64,000 bases of DNA from Hirsutella rhossiliensis (Eukaryota; Ascomycota; Sordariomycetes; Hypocreales; Ophiocordycipitaceae). The DNA is taken from assembly GCF_020360975.1 (NCBI RefSeq), contig NW_025408669.1, positions 3,720,001 through 3,784,000 on the forward strand, given 5' to 3'. This document shows, in pieces, positions 1 to 11,900 of this stretch; position 1 is the stretch's first letter, and the number at the start of each line of letters is the position of its first letter. The position numbers and the translations under genes are program-made. Under the pieces are notes generated by a model. It ran no database searches. It had not been told where the DNA came from and was given only the letters and a program-made list of their open reading frames with translations.

Positions 1-2760
1 CTAAGAGATAGAGCGCCTCCCTCCCTATATAAACGACCCCTTTTACCCCGACCTTACCTATATATAACTAAAAGTACTATTCTAAAATATATAAAAGAAA
101 TATAAGCTAGCTTAGTTAGCGCTTTACTACTAGGCTAGCTTTAACTTAATAGTACTATAGGAAGTAAAAGCTATACTAAGAGGTAAGGCCCTACCCCTTA
201 AAGCGGCGCCTTATAGCCTAGTTTATAAGGAGGGGAGGTATACGCTATATATATATAAAAGGCTTAGGCTAGGGACTTAGTTACCTTAGTCTAAACTAAA
301 TTAAAGTAAGGTAATTTTTAAGGCTAGTACTAAACTATAAACGATTTACTTACTACTAAAGGCCGCGAGGGCTAGAGCGTTATAAGACCTAAGTATAATC
401 GAACTAAAGTACCTTATAGTAATAGTAAGGGACTTTAATATCTATTACTTACTCTAAGATAAATATAATAAAACCTTAGATAGTATGATATAACTTATAT
501 AAGAGGCGATAAGATTATAACTTAAACTCGCTACCTTAAAAGGGGAGTATATAAGATTTTTCTATAGCTAAAGGGATAGTACTATTAACTTAGCTTAGGT
601 AACGCTAAAGACTAAGATATAGTATACTAGGCCCGACCTAAACCTAACTAAGTTAAACTATATCCTTTAAACTATTATATTATAGGTCGATACCTAAGCT
701 TAAGCGCTTAAACTAGCCCTAAAGTAAAAAACATAGATATTAAGCTAGTTAAAGCTAAGACTATATCTTAGCTAAGACTATATTAACTAATACTTTAGAC
801 GCTAAAGGATATCGACTAAGACCTAGACTATATCTTTGCTACTTTAGCGTAGATCGCAATAGCTATAGTTCTATACTAAGGGCGAGTATTACCTAAAAGT
901 AATATATAGTTTACCTTAGAGGTAGGAAAGGTAATAAGGGAGGCTAAGAGGATAAGGAAGAAGTATAAATAGGAAAGGAGTAAGGTAAACTAAGAAGACC
1001 TATATAATATAATAGCGGCTTAAAAGTAAACTATTTATAAGGTAAGGAGGGCCTATTAATATAAGTTCTTAAAAGAATTTAGCGCTAATAATACTAAGCT
1101 TTAAAATATAAAAAGGTAAGCTAGACTCTATAATAAGCTATTACTAAAACTAACTTATATCTTACCGCTAATTAAAGAGGGTAAGGACTAACTAATAGAA
1201 ACCTTTAAAAGGAAAGCCTAAATATTAATAGCTAAGTTCTTCTTACTAAAAGCTAGTATAACTTAAGGGCTACCTTAGCCTATAACTAAGGCGACCCTTA
1301 TAATTAACTAATAAATCTAGCTAGCTAATATTATAGTAACGCTAAGTAAGATAAAAAGCTAGAAAGTAGTAGGTCTAGATAGCGTCCCCTTAGGGTTTAT
1401 TAAGAAGTATAGACTAGTATTAGTCTAGTAACTAGCTACGATCTTTAACGCTTATACCTAACTCTTATATTTTCTAAAACGGTTTTATAGCGCGAATATA
1501 GTAGTAATTTAAAAGCTAAGTAAGAAGCTAGAAGCTTACTATATAGTAAGGGGATAGAAACGGATTTCCCTCTTACTTATAATAAGGAAAGTACTTAAGT
1601 AAATACTAGCTTAAAAGATTATAGGAGTAGTAAAGGTAAATAGTATCTTACTAAATAGATAAATAAGGAATAAGAAGGAGCACTTAATAGAGGCAGCGAT
1701 CTTATTAGTAATAGAACTAATATACGCGACCTAGGCCTAAAAGGGCATTATATTATTCTTATAGCTAAATATTAAGGGCGTATTTAATATAGTTAACTAT
1801 AATAAGCTTATAAAGGAACTAAAGCTTTAAGGATACCTTAAATAGCTTACGAGCTTAATATAGAGCTTTATAAGTAATAGAAAATTAATCTTTTACTTTA
1901 ATAAAAGGACCTTAGAGCTAACTTAAGTACTAATAAAAGTCTATTAAGGCTCCCTCTTATCCTTAATCTTATTTTTATACTATATAACCCCCTTATATAA
2001 GAGGCTTAGTATAATATATAGTATTTATATTATTAGCTTCGCCGATAATATAAATATAGTTAGTATTAAACCTACTAAGGCTATTATAGTAGTATACCTA
2101 AAGGAGGCTTAAAAGGTATACGTAGAGTAAGCGACTAAGTTTATAGTTACTTTTAAACTATTAAAAAGTAAGTTAATATACTTTATATAAAAGAGATAAG
2201 TAATAATAACGCTAGTTTACTTTAGGGCTAATATAGTAATACTAGTCTAGGAGGCCCGCTTACTAAGGGTTTAAGTATACCGGAAATTATATTAAAAGGT
2301 ATACTTAAAATAGCTTTAAGTAAAAATAAAGCGCTAAACTATAGCCCTAACTAAGCTTACGGCGTTTATATAAGGCTATACCTTATTATACGCTAAGGAA
2401 GTCTATAGTAAGGTAATCTAGTCCTTAATCTCTTACGCTATAGTTATATTCTATAAGATAACGCTTATAAGGGGGAAACTATATAGGATTACGCGGGACC
2501 TAGTATAAGACTAGTTAGCTTACCTTTAAGTAATAATAAGCGCCTACCGCGCGACCTTAGTTTACTAAGTAAAAGTAGAGGTATAGGTGCCTTTAATCGA
2601 CCTTTACTTAAACTAAAGAATAATAGATACCTTTTAAAGGTTAAAGGACTTAAGGCTTTTAAGCTAAATTTAACGTACGTTTAACGCGGTCGCGGGTATA
2701 CTTAAAAGGAGATAATACTAAAGAGAGAGTAGGCCCTTTATTATATACTAGTCCCTTAGT
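1..2760 (+). pseudogene. LINE (Tad1/I-type) pol relic: endonuclease and reverse transcriptase
   Basis: The fossil reads on the plus strand with many stops that revert to Gln or Trp if RIP is undone. Around 427-690 is the end of an apurinic endonuclease domain: a DFNIYYLL stretch (DFNxHH type), followed by a KLNYI stretch where an S-D-H would stand. RT motifs follow at about 1720-2110: a DIKGAFD-like block, then GSLLSLILFLYYI (from QGSPLSPILFLLYI), then the active-site FADN (FADD) at 2038-2049. The 5' end lies outside the window. The 3' limit is approximate, placed where the frame fades and CA/TG content rises. No poly(A) tail or target duplication was found. Confidence 0.8.
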
Positions 2761-3480
2761 ACGGGGCTAGTACGTTAACCTTACTATCTGCCCGGATCCG
2801 GTGCGGGTCTAATAGGTAATTAAACGGACTAGCTACTATACGTAATTAAACGTATTATATAGACTAGCTACCGTACGTTGTTACGCGCGTTAAATACGGA
2901 CTAGCTACCGGTCTTATAAGTTAAAGTAAGAGTAGTAATAACTATCTATATTCTTCTCTACCCGCCTAAGATCTAGCGGGTTCTCTATCCTCTATATATA
3001 CTATAGCGAGCGTAAGACCTTACTTAGGGCTTTAACCGAGTAATATCTTAACCTTATAATCGTGCGATAGTAGTACGGTATATTAGCAGTATTTCCCGGT
3101 ATTTTCCCTAGGTAGGTATAGGTATTTCTCTATAATTTCCCCGCTATATTCTTATAGTAACTTCTTAGGGAAATATCGGTATAGTCCTTAAGGAACTATT
3201 ATTACTTAGGAAATTATAGTGCATTCCCTATATAATATATCCTTAGGGGAAATCTCCGTAAAATATCCGTGTAATCCGCTTAGTTATCGTTTCTAGGAAT
3301 TCTAGGTGATTTCCTAGAGTTTGCCCGGTAGCTTCTAGGTTCCTTCTTCCGCGGGGAGCCTTAGGGAGTTAGGGGTGACTTCCTTAGGGGAAGTAGATAT
3401 CGTTCCGGGTACCTAGATTATCGACTATAGGGTGTCCTATAATACCCTTAGTAGTACTACTACCTAGTAGGCCCCCTTTT
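2761..3480. other. Less RIP-mutated non-coding stretch, unassigned
   Basis: No frame is readable. Unlike its neighbours it keeps a fair number of TG and CA steps (for example gtgcggg near 2802 and ggtgatttcc near 3307). It contains a short repeated motif, gactagctacYg, near 2827, 2866 and 2896. It could be the 3' end of the LINE on its left, an LTR or leader of the gag-like frame on its right, or a younger insertion. I could not find a second copy in the window. Confidence 0.35.
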
Positions 3481-6300
3481 ATAGAGGAGATAAGAGGGGT
3501 CTAGAGCTAGATAAGATTAAACGACCTCTTAGATAAAGCTAAGTCGCTTAAAAGGCTAAATAAAGAATAGGCCGCTTAATAGAACGCTAAGAAAGATATA
3601 ATTTAATAATACTAAACTACCTTTTACCCTATTAACTTCTTAATATAGTTTAATAAAGTAATAATACTAGACCGTTATAAGGGCCTCCTTAAGTATATTA
3701 GTATAGTAATTACTTAGATATATATAGGAAAGATTAAGCTTAATAACTTCCTCTTTAACTAATAAGTCCTTAGCTTAGTCTTACTAATATATACCTATAA
3801 ATAAAAACGGGATACTATCTACTATATAATAATTAACTATTTATTAATAGTAAAGGTAAGGGAGTCCCTTTTAATATAAGCTTAGGATATAGGTAATATA
3901 AGAGCGGGCCTTTAAAGGAAAAAGATAGTAGTACTACTAGTATAATAGTTCCTTTACTTAAGTAGGTTCTATTAGTTTAACCTAGCTTAGAGGCTATATA
4001 TAAATATACTAAATAATAAGACTAGGGTCGTACTAAAAATAGAGCGGCCTTAATTAAGACTACCTTAGCTAACTACTTCCTTTATTAAAGCGACCTTAAG
4101 AAAAGAAGAGGACTTATAATAATAAGACTATAGTATTAACTAAACTAAACTTAGACTAAGTATAAACCTCGTAGCTTAAACTATAAACTAAATAAAACTA
4201 ATATAACTTTACTAAGTTAGCCTTAATAGCTATAAAATAAAACTTATTACTAAAAGACTATAACTAAATAAGACTTAACTTAAAACTAAACTAAAGAAAA
4301 GCTAATAACTAGCCCTTAAACTATAACCTTAGCCTAACTTATTAGTAATAATATCTACTTTATTATTATAGTAGGAATAATAAAACCCTCTTAAAGTAGT
4401 ATATAAGGTATAGAAAGGAGTAACCTAAGACTTATAAGGAGTATAGGGACTACTACTATTATAAGAAGCTTAATAACGACTAGTTAAGCCCGACCTTAAA
4501 CCTAAACTAAAGCCTACTTAAATAGCTAGCTTATAAGATAGAGTAATAACTAAGGTCTATATTAAGGTAAGACTTATACTAGTAGTAGCGTAAAGGCGTT
4601 TACTATAGCCTATACTATAACCCTAGATTTAATTAAGGTTAAAACTAGTAATAATCTTAGCTAGGACTAAACCGCGATAGCTATAAAGACGTTATTAAAT
4701 AAAGTTAAGAGCGTTAGTAAGGTTAGTAAGTAACGTAAGATAAGAACGCTTTAAGGTAAGCTTAGCGTTAAGAGAACTACTAAGCTATAGCTTAGCGTTA
4801 GAGCTAATAAAGGGTAATATAATAGGTTCTTATACTAGCTTTAAGATAACTATAGGTATAATAATAATAGCGGACTCCTTAGCCTTAACCTTAAATAGAG
4901 CCTTAAATATAATAGCCGCCTTACCCTTACTTTTACCCTTACCCTTCCCCTTATTAAAAAAGGCTAGGGCTAGACTAAGCTTAATAAGATTAAAACTATT
5001 ATCCTTACTATTATAATTATTACTAGCGATAAGATAAAAATAGTTAGTAAGATCGTTAACTACTATAAGAGTCTTTTAAGTAACTAAGAGCGACTTAGGC
5101 CTAACCTAAGCTAAGGTCTTAATAGTATTATTAAACTTACTTTAATAAGTAAGGTTATACCCTTATAGATATTAGCCTATTAAAAGGATAAGACTCTTAG
5201 TACTCCCTTTTTAACTTACTTCTAAGTATACTTAAAGGCATTATAAAGACCTTGATTATCTAATTAAGTATCTTCCTTAATTATAGTTAATTTAAATTTT
5301 TATTTTTTCCCCTTTAAAGTAAAGGCCGCTAGTTACGCGACTTTAATAAAGATAAAGAAGTATAGAGTAAAGAAATCTCTAAGACTTATATTTATAACCT
5401 AAGGCCCTTAGAGCTATATATAGAACCGATAATTAGATAATTATATAGTTAATTACTTTACTAATCCTTAGCTATATACTATACGTGCTTTAGGTATATA
5501 CCCTTATCCCTATTAAATTACCTAAGTACTTTTCTAAGGACTTATATATATAGTAGGTATTATTTATAAAATAAGTAAAAACTAAGGTAAGTATCTCGAT
5601 ATTCTTAGTAATTATAGCTAGACTAAGAGCGGACTCGCTTAACGCGCCCTTACTCTTAATAGTAAGGGCCTTTTAACTAGCGCGAATATAAGTTTTTAAA
5701 GTAGTATAGTAAAAGCGCTCTTATACTAACCCCTTAATAAGGGAGGGGCTATTAACCTTAGACCTAGCTTAGTAAAGGGTACGCGCGGCCTCCTTACTCT
5801 TAAAGGTAATCTAGAATATAAATTAATACTAAACTTAGACTATACTATAATAAGATAGGGTTACTTACTTAGTAATAGGACTAACTAAAGTTAGTATAAG
5901 TAATATACGCTTTAGCCTTTATAGTTATTAAAGTTAGTAAAAAATACTAAAGGTAAGACTAACCTAAGATAAAACTAAGACTAATACTTATAAGACTAGT
6001 TTTAATAGCTAGCGAAGGACTTATAAGTAAGCTTATTAGTAAGGCGCTTAATATATATAAAATATAGGATAGAGCGCTTTAATCTTACTATAGTAGCGAC
6101 TTTCTTATAAGGAGGGGGTTTTAAAGGAAGCGAGCCTTTATTACTTAAGTTAGCTTCTTAGTTAAATATTATAATATAACGGCGAGTAAACTAAATATAA
6201 TACTAAAAAGACCTAAGGATATAAAAATAAAGCAGGTAAGATAGTAAGGCCTATAAAAAAGATAGTAGATAAAGAGATAGGAGGGGGCTAAAATAAAACT
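3481..6300 (+). pseudogene. Gln/Asn/Pro-rich gag-like reading frame, split by a solo LTR
   Basis: One plus-strand frame can be followed through the stretch if TAA and TAG are read as Gln. The product would be rich in Gln, Asn, Lys and Pro, with a Tyr/Pro-rich segment near 4900-4960, and ends in a Gly-rich tail close to 6300. No zinc knuckle, protease or RT is visible. A purine run (aaggggggaggg, near 6299) follows the frame and could be a polypurine tract, but no matching LTR pair was found. The frame is interrupted by a 377-bp solo LTR at 5141-5517. I call it gag-like only from composition. Confidence 0.4.
5141..5517 (+). mobile_element. Solo LTR of gypsy family L2
   Basis: The segment is the reverse complement of the LTRs at 17166-17544 and 20203-20578. 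It begins TTTAATAAG and ends CTATTAAA, giving an inverted terminal repeat. It is flanked by the 4-bp direct repeat TTAC (5137-5140 and 5518-5521), a target-site duplication. Orientation is given relative to the coding strand of the gypsy element next to the 17166 copy. It lies inside the Gln-rich frame, so it is younger than that frame. Solo LTRs form by LTR-LTR recombination. Confidence 0.85.
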
Positions 6301-7466
6301 AAGGGGGGAGGGTAGGTATATATATACGCGAGCTAAGCGCGCGTAATTAGTAACTATACGATAGATAATAAATATAGGCCGCTGCGCCCTTAATTAAGAA
6401 GTCGCGTAGCTAGATAGGAACCGATTTTCGATTAATAGAGCTAGCTAACTAAATTTCGATTAGCCGGCCCTACCTAGGAGCGACCTATATTAATGCCCGG
6501 CCTAGTAACTAGATATTACTTACCCTACTAACTAATAAACTAATAGGCTAACGCGGCCGCGGCTATATAGTAGCAATATAAGAGCTATAGAGAATAAAGG
6601 CGCCTATAAGTTAGGCCTTTAAAGAGAGACTATTACTTATAACCCTAAGCCCGGGCTAGTAAGCTTAGGCCGCGGCCGCTTAAAATAATAGCGGCTATAG
6701 CCTAAGAGGGCCTATACTAAAATATAAATATATAGGAGGAGCCTATAATAGCTAGCGTAAATTTCTTATATATTACTACTATAACCTTATTTAAGGCAGA
6801 CCTATATTAAAAGAAATAAGGGTTTTCCCTTAAGTACTTTAGGTTTTCCCTCTTATTTAATACTAAAGTTTTAAATACCTTTAGCTAGGTCCTTAGTATA
6901 ATCTTAATAATAATAATAATAATATAAATAATTAATATATCTTAAGTAATAGCTTAAGAGTATAATAAAAGAAATAAAGGTATAAAAAGGTAAATTTAGT
7001 AATATATATCTTAGTTTACTTATTAAAATAAAGGGAGGGGCTTATATAAGTATAGTAACTATATATAGCTAGCTAAAAAAGGGTATTAAGATATTCCTAT
7101 ACTTAAGTTAAGCTTATATAATATCCTTAAGCTAAGAGAGTTATATTAATTAAGTAGGTTTCCTTATATATAACTATTAAGTCTACTAAGTATAACTATA
7201 GCCTTTTATACTTACTCTTCTTAATATACCCCCTTACTACCTTAGCTTTTAAATAGTAAGGTAATAAGTAAAGGAGCGTTTAGTTTAATAAATATAAGGC
7301 TATTTTAATATTAAATTTAGCTACTTTATTATTTATTTAAAGATATTATTTAAAAATAAAGGAGGCTCTTAATTATATCCTATAAAAAAGAAAAGGTAAA
7401 TATAGTAAAAGGGAAGTTTATTTAGCGGCTAATACTTTATACTATATAAGTATATTATACTAGCTA
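6301..7466. other. Unassigned AT-rich stretch
   Basis: No frame or repeat partner was recognised. From 6312 to about 6750 it keeps GC-rich islands (repeated gcggccgc, ggcgcc). From 6780 on it is very AT-rich and includes a short (AAT)n tract near 6905-6925. It is probably the flank into which chromovirus A3 inserted, possibly with a degenerate LTR just after the purine tract near 6299. Confidence 0.3.
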
Positions 7467-7932
7467 TATAACGACCGGTATTACTTTTAAGGGATAAACC
7501 TATTAAGGGGTTTATATTAATAGGTATAATAAAGTATAGTTTAAGTAATAATAAGTATATTATATTAGTAATAAGTTAATAGATAAAGATAATAGACTAT
7601 AACTAAGTAATTAAAATTTAAGATAGAATTATAATATAGATCTATATTAAAAGCTATTAAGCTATTTATTTAAAGGAATATTTTATTACTTCCTTATATA
7701 TTTTAAGAGCTTTCTTAAATCGATAGGAGTACTAAGTAATCTTATTACTTAAGAGCGCTAAAGCGCTAAAGCAATCCTATAATCTTAGCTATAAAGCGTT
7801 AAAGCGCTTAAGTAACTTATTACTTTAAACTTAATTAGCTTATTAGTTTATTTAATATTCCTTACTCCTTATATTATATATCCTTATAATATATATTAGT
7901 CCCCTATAGTTTATTAGACTATAGTTATAATA
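7467..7932 (-). mobile_element. 3' LTR of chromovirus A3 (truncated copy)
   Basis: This is homologous to the LTRs of the full-length element at 33380-41224. It shares the end TATAACGACCGGT (RIP form of TGTGACGACCGGT on this strand) and the following block of about 200 bp. Its middle differs and contains repeated agcgctaaagcgc-like units, also found in the A2 LTR at 48442-48905. A minus-strand polypurine tract complement lies just right of it, so this is the 3' LTR of a minus-strand element. Confidence 0.85.
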
Positions 7933-8475
7933 AGAAGCCTCCTTTTTTTTAGTCTTACTTTTAAGACCTACTACCTTAGCCGCTATATATAAATATACCC
8001 TTATCGTATTATATATAAGTACGATTATTCTTTATCTTTTATTTTTCTTAAGATATACTATTAATAGTATATTTAATTATATTTAAAAATCTTACTCTTA
8101 TAATTCTAATATATAGTACTAATAATTAAAGCTAGCATCTTAGACTAAGATATATAGTATTAAAACTATACCTTACTCTTATTATTTTCGGTTAAGCTTA
8201 ACTTATAAGGTCGGCGAGCGTTTTAATTAGTATTTTAAATATACCTTTATAGGCCGTTCTTATAATAGTTATAATATAGCGTCTACCTATTTATTTTATC
8301 CCTTTTCCTTTTTATTATTCTTTTTACTAATATTCCTTTCTTTTTTATTTATTATATTATAAATTAATAGTAAAAGATTAATTTAAATAAATAGAAAGTA
8401 AAAGAAGTATTAAAGAAAGTAATATCTAGCTTAGCTTAAATTAGGAAATAAAAGTATTTCTTAAAGGACTAAGGT
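7933..8475 (-). pseudogene. 3' non-coding end of chromovirus A3, cut by Copia-1
   Basis: The first 180 bases (cctcc...tttagtcttac, then ctatatataaatataccctta) match the sequence just inside the 3' LTR of A1 (33829 on) and A2 (48906 on). The stretch continues to the left LTR of Copia-1. The A2 paralogue continues past the break point (ctaagg at about 49448), showing that Copia-1 cut this copy. Nothing of the A3 pol remains in the window. Confidence 0.75.
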
Positions 8476-8963
8476 TCTCGCGAAGAGAGATACGAGAAGT
8501 ATATAAAAAATATACTAAGGTAAAATTAGGAGTAAGGGGTCGGATAGGTAGGGCAGAGAGATTTAATTCTTACGGGGGCAGCAATTACGGTAGGGAAGTA
8601 ATTATTATATTTCCTTAATTGCCCTTCTTTCCTTTATCTAACGCCCCTCTTTATACCCGTCTAGCATCTTAATTAATAAAGAAGATCCTACTTAAAGAAG
8701 CTACTAATATCCTTTTAACTACCGAGCTTTTTACTAGTTTTTTCCCCTCCTTTCTAGCCGTTACTAGTATATCTATCTTATCTCTCGCTACCTCTATAGG
8801 AAGCTATCGCTACTTCTACTTCCCCTTATACCCCTACCCTCCTTTCTATACCTCTTTTTAGCTCCTTTTTCCTTTTTCTATACCGGGTGTTTTTTAGCTT
8901 CCGTAGTCCCTCTTACTAAGGGATATCTCCGAGAACTACGAAATTAGGCTACGCTTCGCGATA

Positions 8964-11900
8964 TACCCCCTTAGCTATAGCCTGCCCTTATAGTAAGGGC
9001 ATAGCTAATACGGCTTTAGGCTAGTAAGCGTATAGAGGAGGTCTTAGTCTATACTTATCCCCTACTTAAGAAATCCGGGTTTTAGCCCCGGGCTCTTTTA
9101 GACCTACTTTAGGAAAAAGGGGCCTAAGGAGGAAATTAAGTCCTATAAGAAAGGGGGCTTCTCTAAGGATAAGTCCTAAAAGGGGCCTTTAAGAAGAATA
9201 AGTCCTAATTAAGCTAGGGGCCCTCCTTTAGGATAAGTCCTATTTCCTCTCTTTAGCTATAGACGTCTCCTTCCTCCTACGTACTATTAGCTCCTCTCGT
9301 AGACTCTTAAGGCGGGCTTCTAAGGACAGCTTCTCTCGAACGTCTTCTAGCCTAATTTACTATAAAAAGACAGCTAGCTTCTACTTCGGTAGGGGCTTCG
9401 TAAGACCGTTAGCTTTTATCGATACCGTTAGAACTTAACGGACGGAAATAAGTCCCCTTTAGACCTCTTAGCGTAACTAATGCTAGTAGATATCGATATA
9501 CCGTAGCTAGGTCGATAGCTTACTATTTTCCTCTATAAGAATTCGTATAGTCTATGTGTTATCGTATTCTATAGCTAACGGGGACGGAATTTATAGTCGT
9601 AACGATATTAGTAGCCGGCTAAGGAAAATCGCTTCTTTTAACGCTTCTAAAAGAGCTAATAGCTCTACTTCCGTGCTTAATATAGTAACGGTAGCTTACT
9701 TCGAAGCTCTCTAAGTAATAGTTCCTCTAAAAAGGGATATAATATACCCCTATAAGCTCTTTCTATCTAATAAATTGTCTATAAAGGACGAATCGCTCGA
9801 ATAGAGGAAGATTTCGGTAGCTTATTTCTTCCTTTCTAGCCCTCCTAGGCGTAGACTATATAATCTCGTTAAATAGAGATAAAGGATAGCTCTATCTGCT
9901 GCTTCTTAATGCCTAGGGCTAGGATTCTAGTTATGCCTAGCTAGCCGGGAGACCGTAAAAGAGATATCCGGTCTAGTAGAAATAGCTAAAAAAGCAGGAG
10001 CCTACCTTCTATTAATATTAGTGTTTCTCTTACTCCCTAGCTTAAAAGGACGGATTAAGTAAAAGCTCTTCGTTTAATATAGGCATAGAGGGAAGCTTCT
10101 TATCGAGGGAATTAGGGAGGAATTTATAAGCGACCTTATCGATATAGGCGTCTTAGGTAAGCTAGATAGTCCGTTAGGACCTATTTTAAAGGATTTATAT
10201 CCCTAGGAACTACTTTAGCTCCCCTAGCCTAGTTATCTTATACCTTTATTATAGGCCTCGTATAGCCTCCTTAGTAGTAGCTTCTTCCTCTTTTAAGTAG
10301 GCCTAGATAATATTATCGACGTAGAAGAAGACTATGATTTTACCCTTCTATATTATACACGGTTCCTAAGGGACTTTCTTAAAGCCTAGGGCTTTAAGGG
10401 AACCTATTAAATGCTATTGCTAAAGAAGGGGTAATCTTCGTAATCTATATAGAGCTTTCCTAAGCTATAGAACCTTTCCTAGCTATTAGAAGCTTAATAG
10501 AAGGCGTATATAGATAACTTCTTCTTCCTTAAGTAGGTAGTTAATAAAGGCGTTAACTATATCTATTTAATTAAGTTTAAGGTCGAATTCTACTACTATA
10601 GCTATAAGGGTCCGAAAAGACATCCCTACTAAGGTAGTTGCCTTAGTAGGAAGATCCCCTTTTTCCTACTAGTTCCCGTAGATAACTAGCTAGGCTTTAT
10701 ACTTTTAAAGGAAGCTATATTTATTAGTCTTATAAATAAAGACCTACTTATAGCTAAGGACCTATTTTCCTCTTGCCTTTTCCTTAAGGACTTCTTTAAA
10801 AGACCCTATCTCTTCGTATAAAGCTAGGTAGTCTTTCTAGGCCTAGAAAAACTAGTCTCTAAAAGGGTGTCTTTCTAGCTGCTTCTAGTTTACTAGTAGG
10901 TCTAGGAGGTCTCTTTTATATACCTTCCTTGCTAATAGCTATAGCTTAAAGAGCCGGCCTACTATAAACGCTCCGTAGGAACTATCTTCTATTAGCGTTA
11001 GGTAGAAGTCGGAAAAACGATCGAAATAGGGGAGAAGTTAGTCTTCTTTAGTATCCGTATTAGGCCCTATACCTTCCTTTGCTTCTCGAAGTAGGGATAA
11101 AAAGGCAGCCGGGTAATCCTTTAAGAGAGGTGCCTTTCCTACCCCCTTAGGAGCCGAGATAGGAAGACTAACTAAAAAAGCTGCTTCTAGATCTTCTTCT
11201 TATTCCGTAAGAGGAGGCGTAGGGAGGTAGGCGTATTCTAGCTCTACCGCTTTCCTATAGTCTCCTTCTTCGTCTAGATTATTTAATCTAGCAGCTTCCT
11301 CTTCTTCTTCTTCGAAGTCGGCGTTATCCTCGACTACTTTAACGTCGGTTTCTTCTTCCGTTTCCTTATTTAAGACCTCTTCTTAAGACTATTAAGAAGG
11401 GGGGATTTAAATCTTTTAAATTAGCTAACGTTAAGAGAGTAAGAGGGGCTATTAATCCCTCTTTCCGTCGAAGAAGCTAGATTCGTCGAAAATTATATCC
11501 CTAGTCGAAATAACCTTCTATAGAAGAGGAATCTAGATCTAGAAGATATTCGTAGAATTATAACTAACGAGGTAACTAATAAAAGCTCTAGGATTAAGCT
11601 TTCTTTTCTTCTTCCTTTTTAGCTATATATCGGTAGTTATAGCGTATACCTTATAGCTATAGGCATAAAGGTAAGCTAGCGAGGCCCTCTTCTTCTTAAA
11701 GAGCTCGAGGGGGAATTTCTAGTCTATTCCTTAGGTCTTAAAAAGGGTCTCTAGGTCCCTATAGTCCCTTAGTCCCCTAGGGTCCCTTAGTCCCTTAGGG
11801 TCCCTTAGGGTCCGGTTCCGAAGGTAATAGGCGGTCTTAACGACTTCCCTCTAAAGGTTATATAGAAGCTTTATAGTAAGTCTTATCGTATAGGCCCTTT

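Noticed and set aside
2761..6311. A complete LTR element with LTRs at 2790-3480 and 6312-6780
   Set aside because: The two stretches share no alignable sequence, so no LTR pair can be supported.
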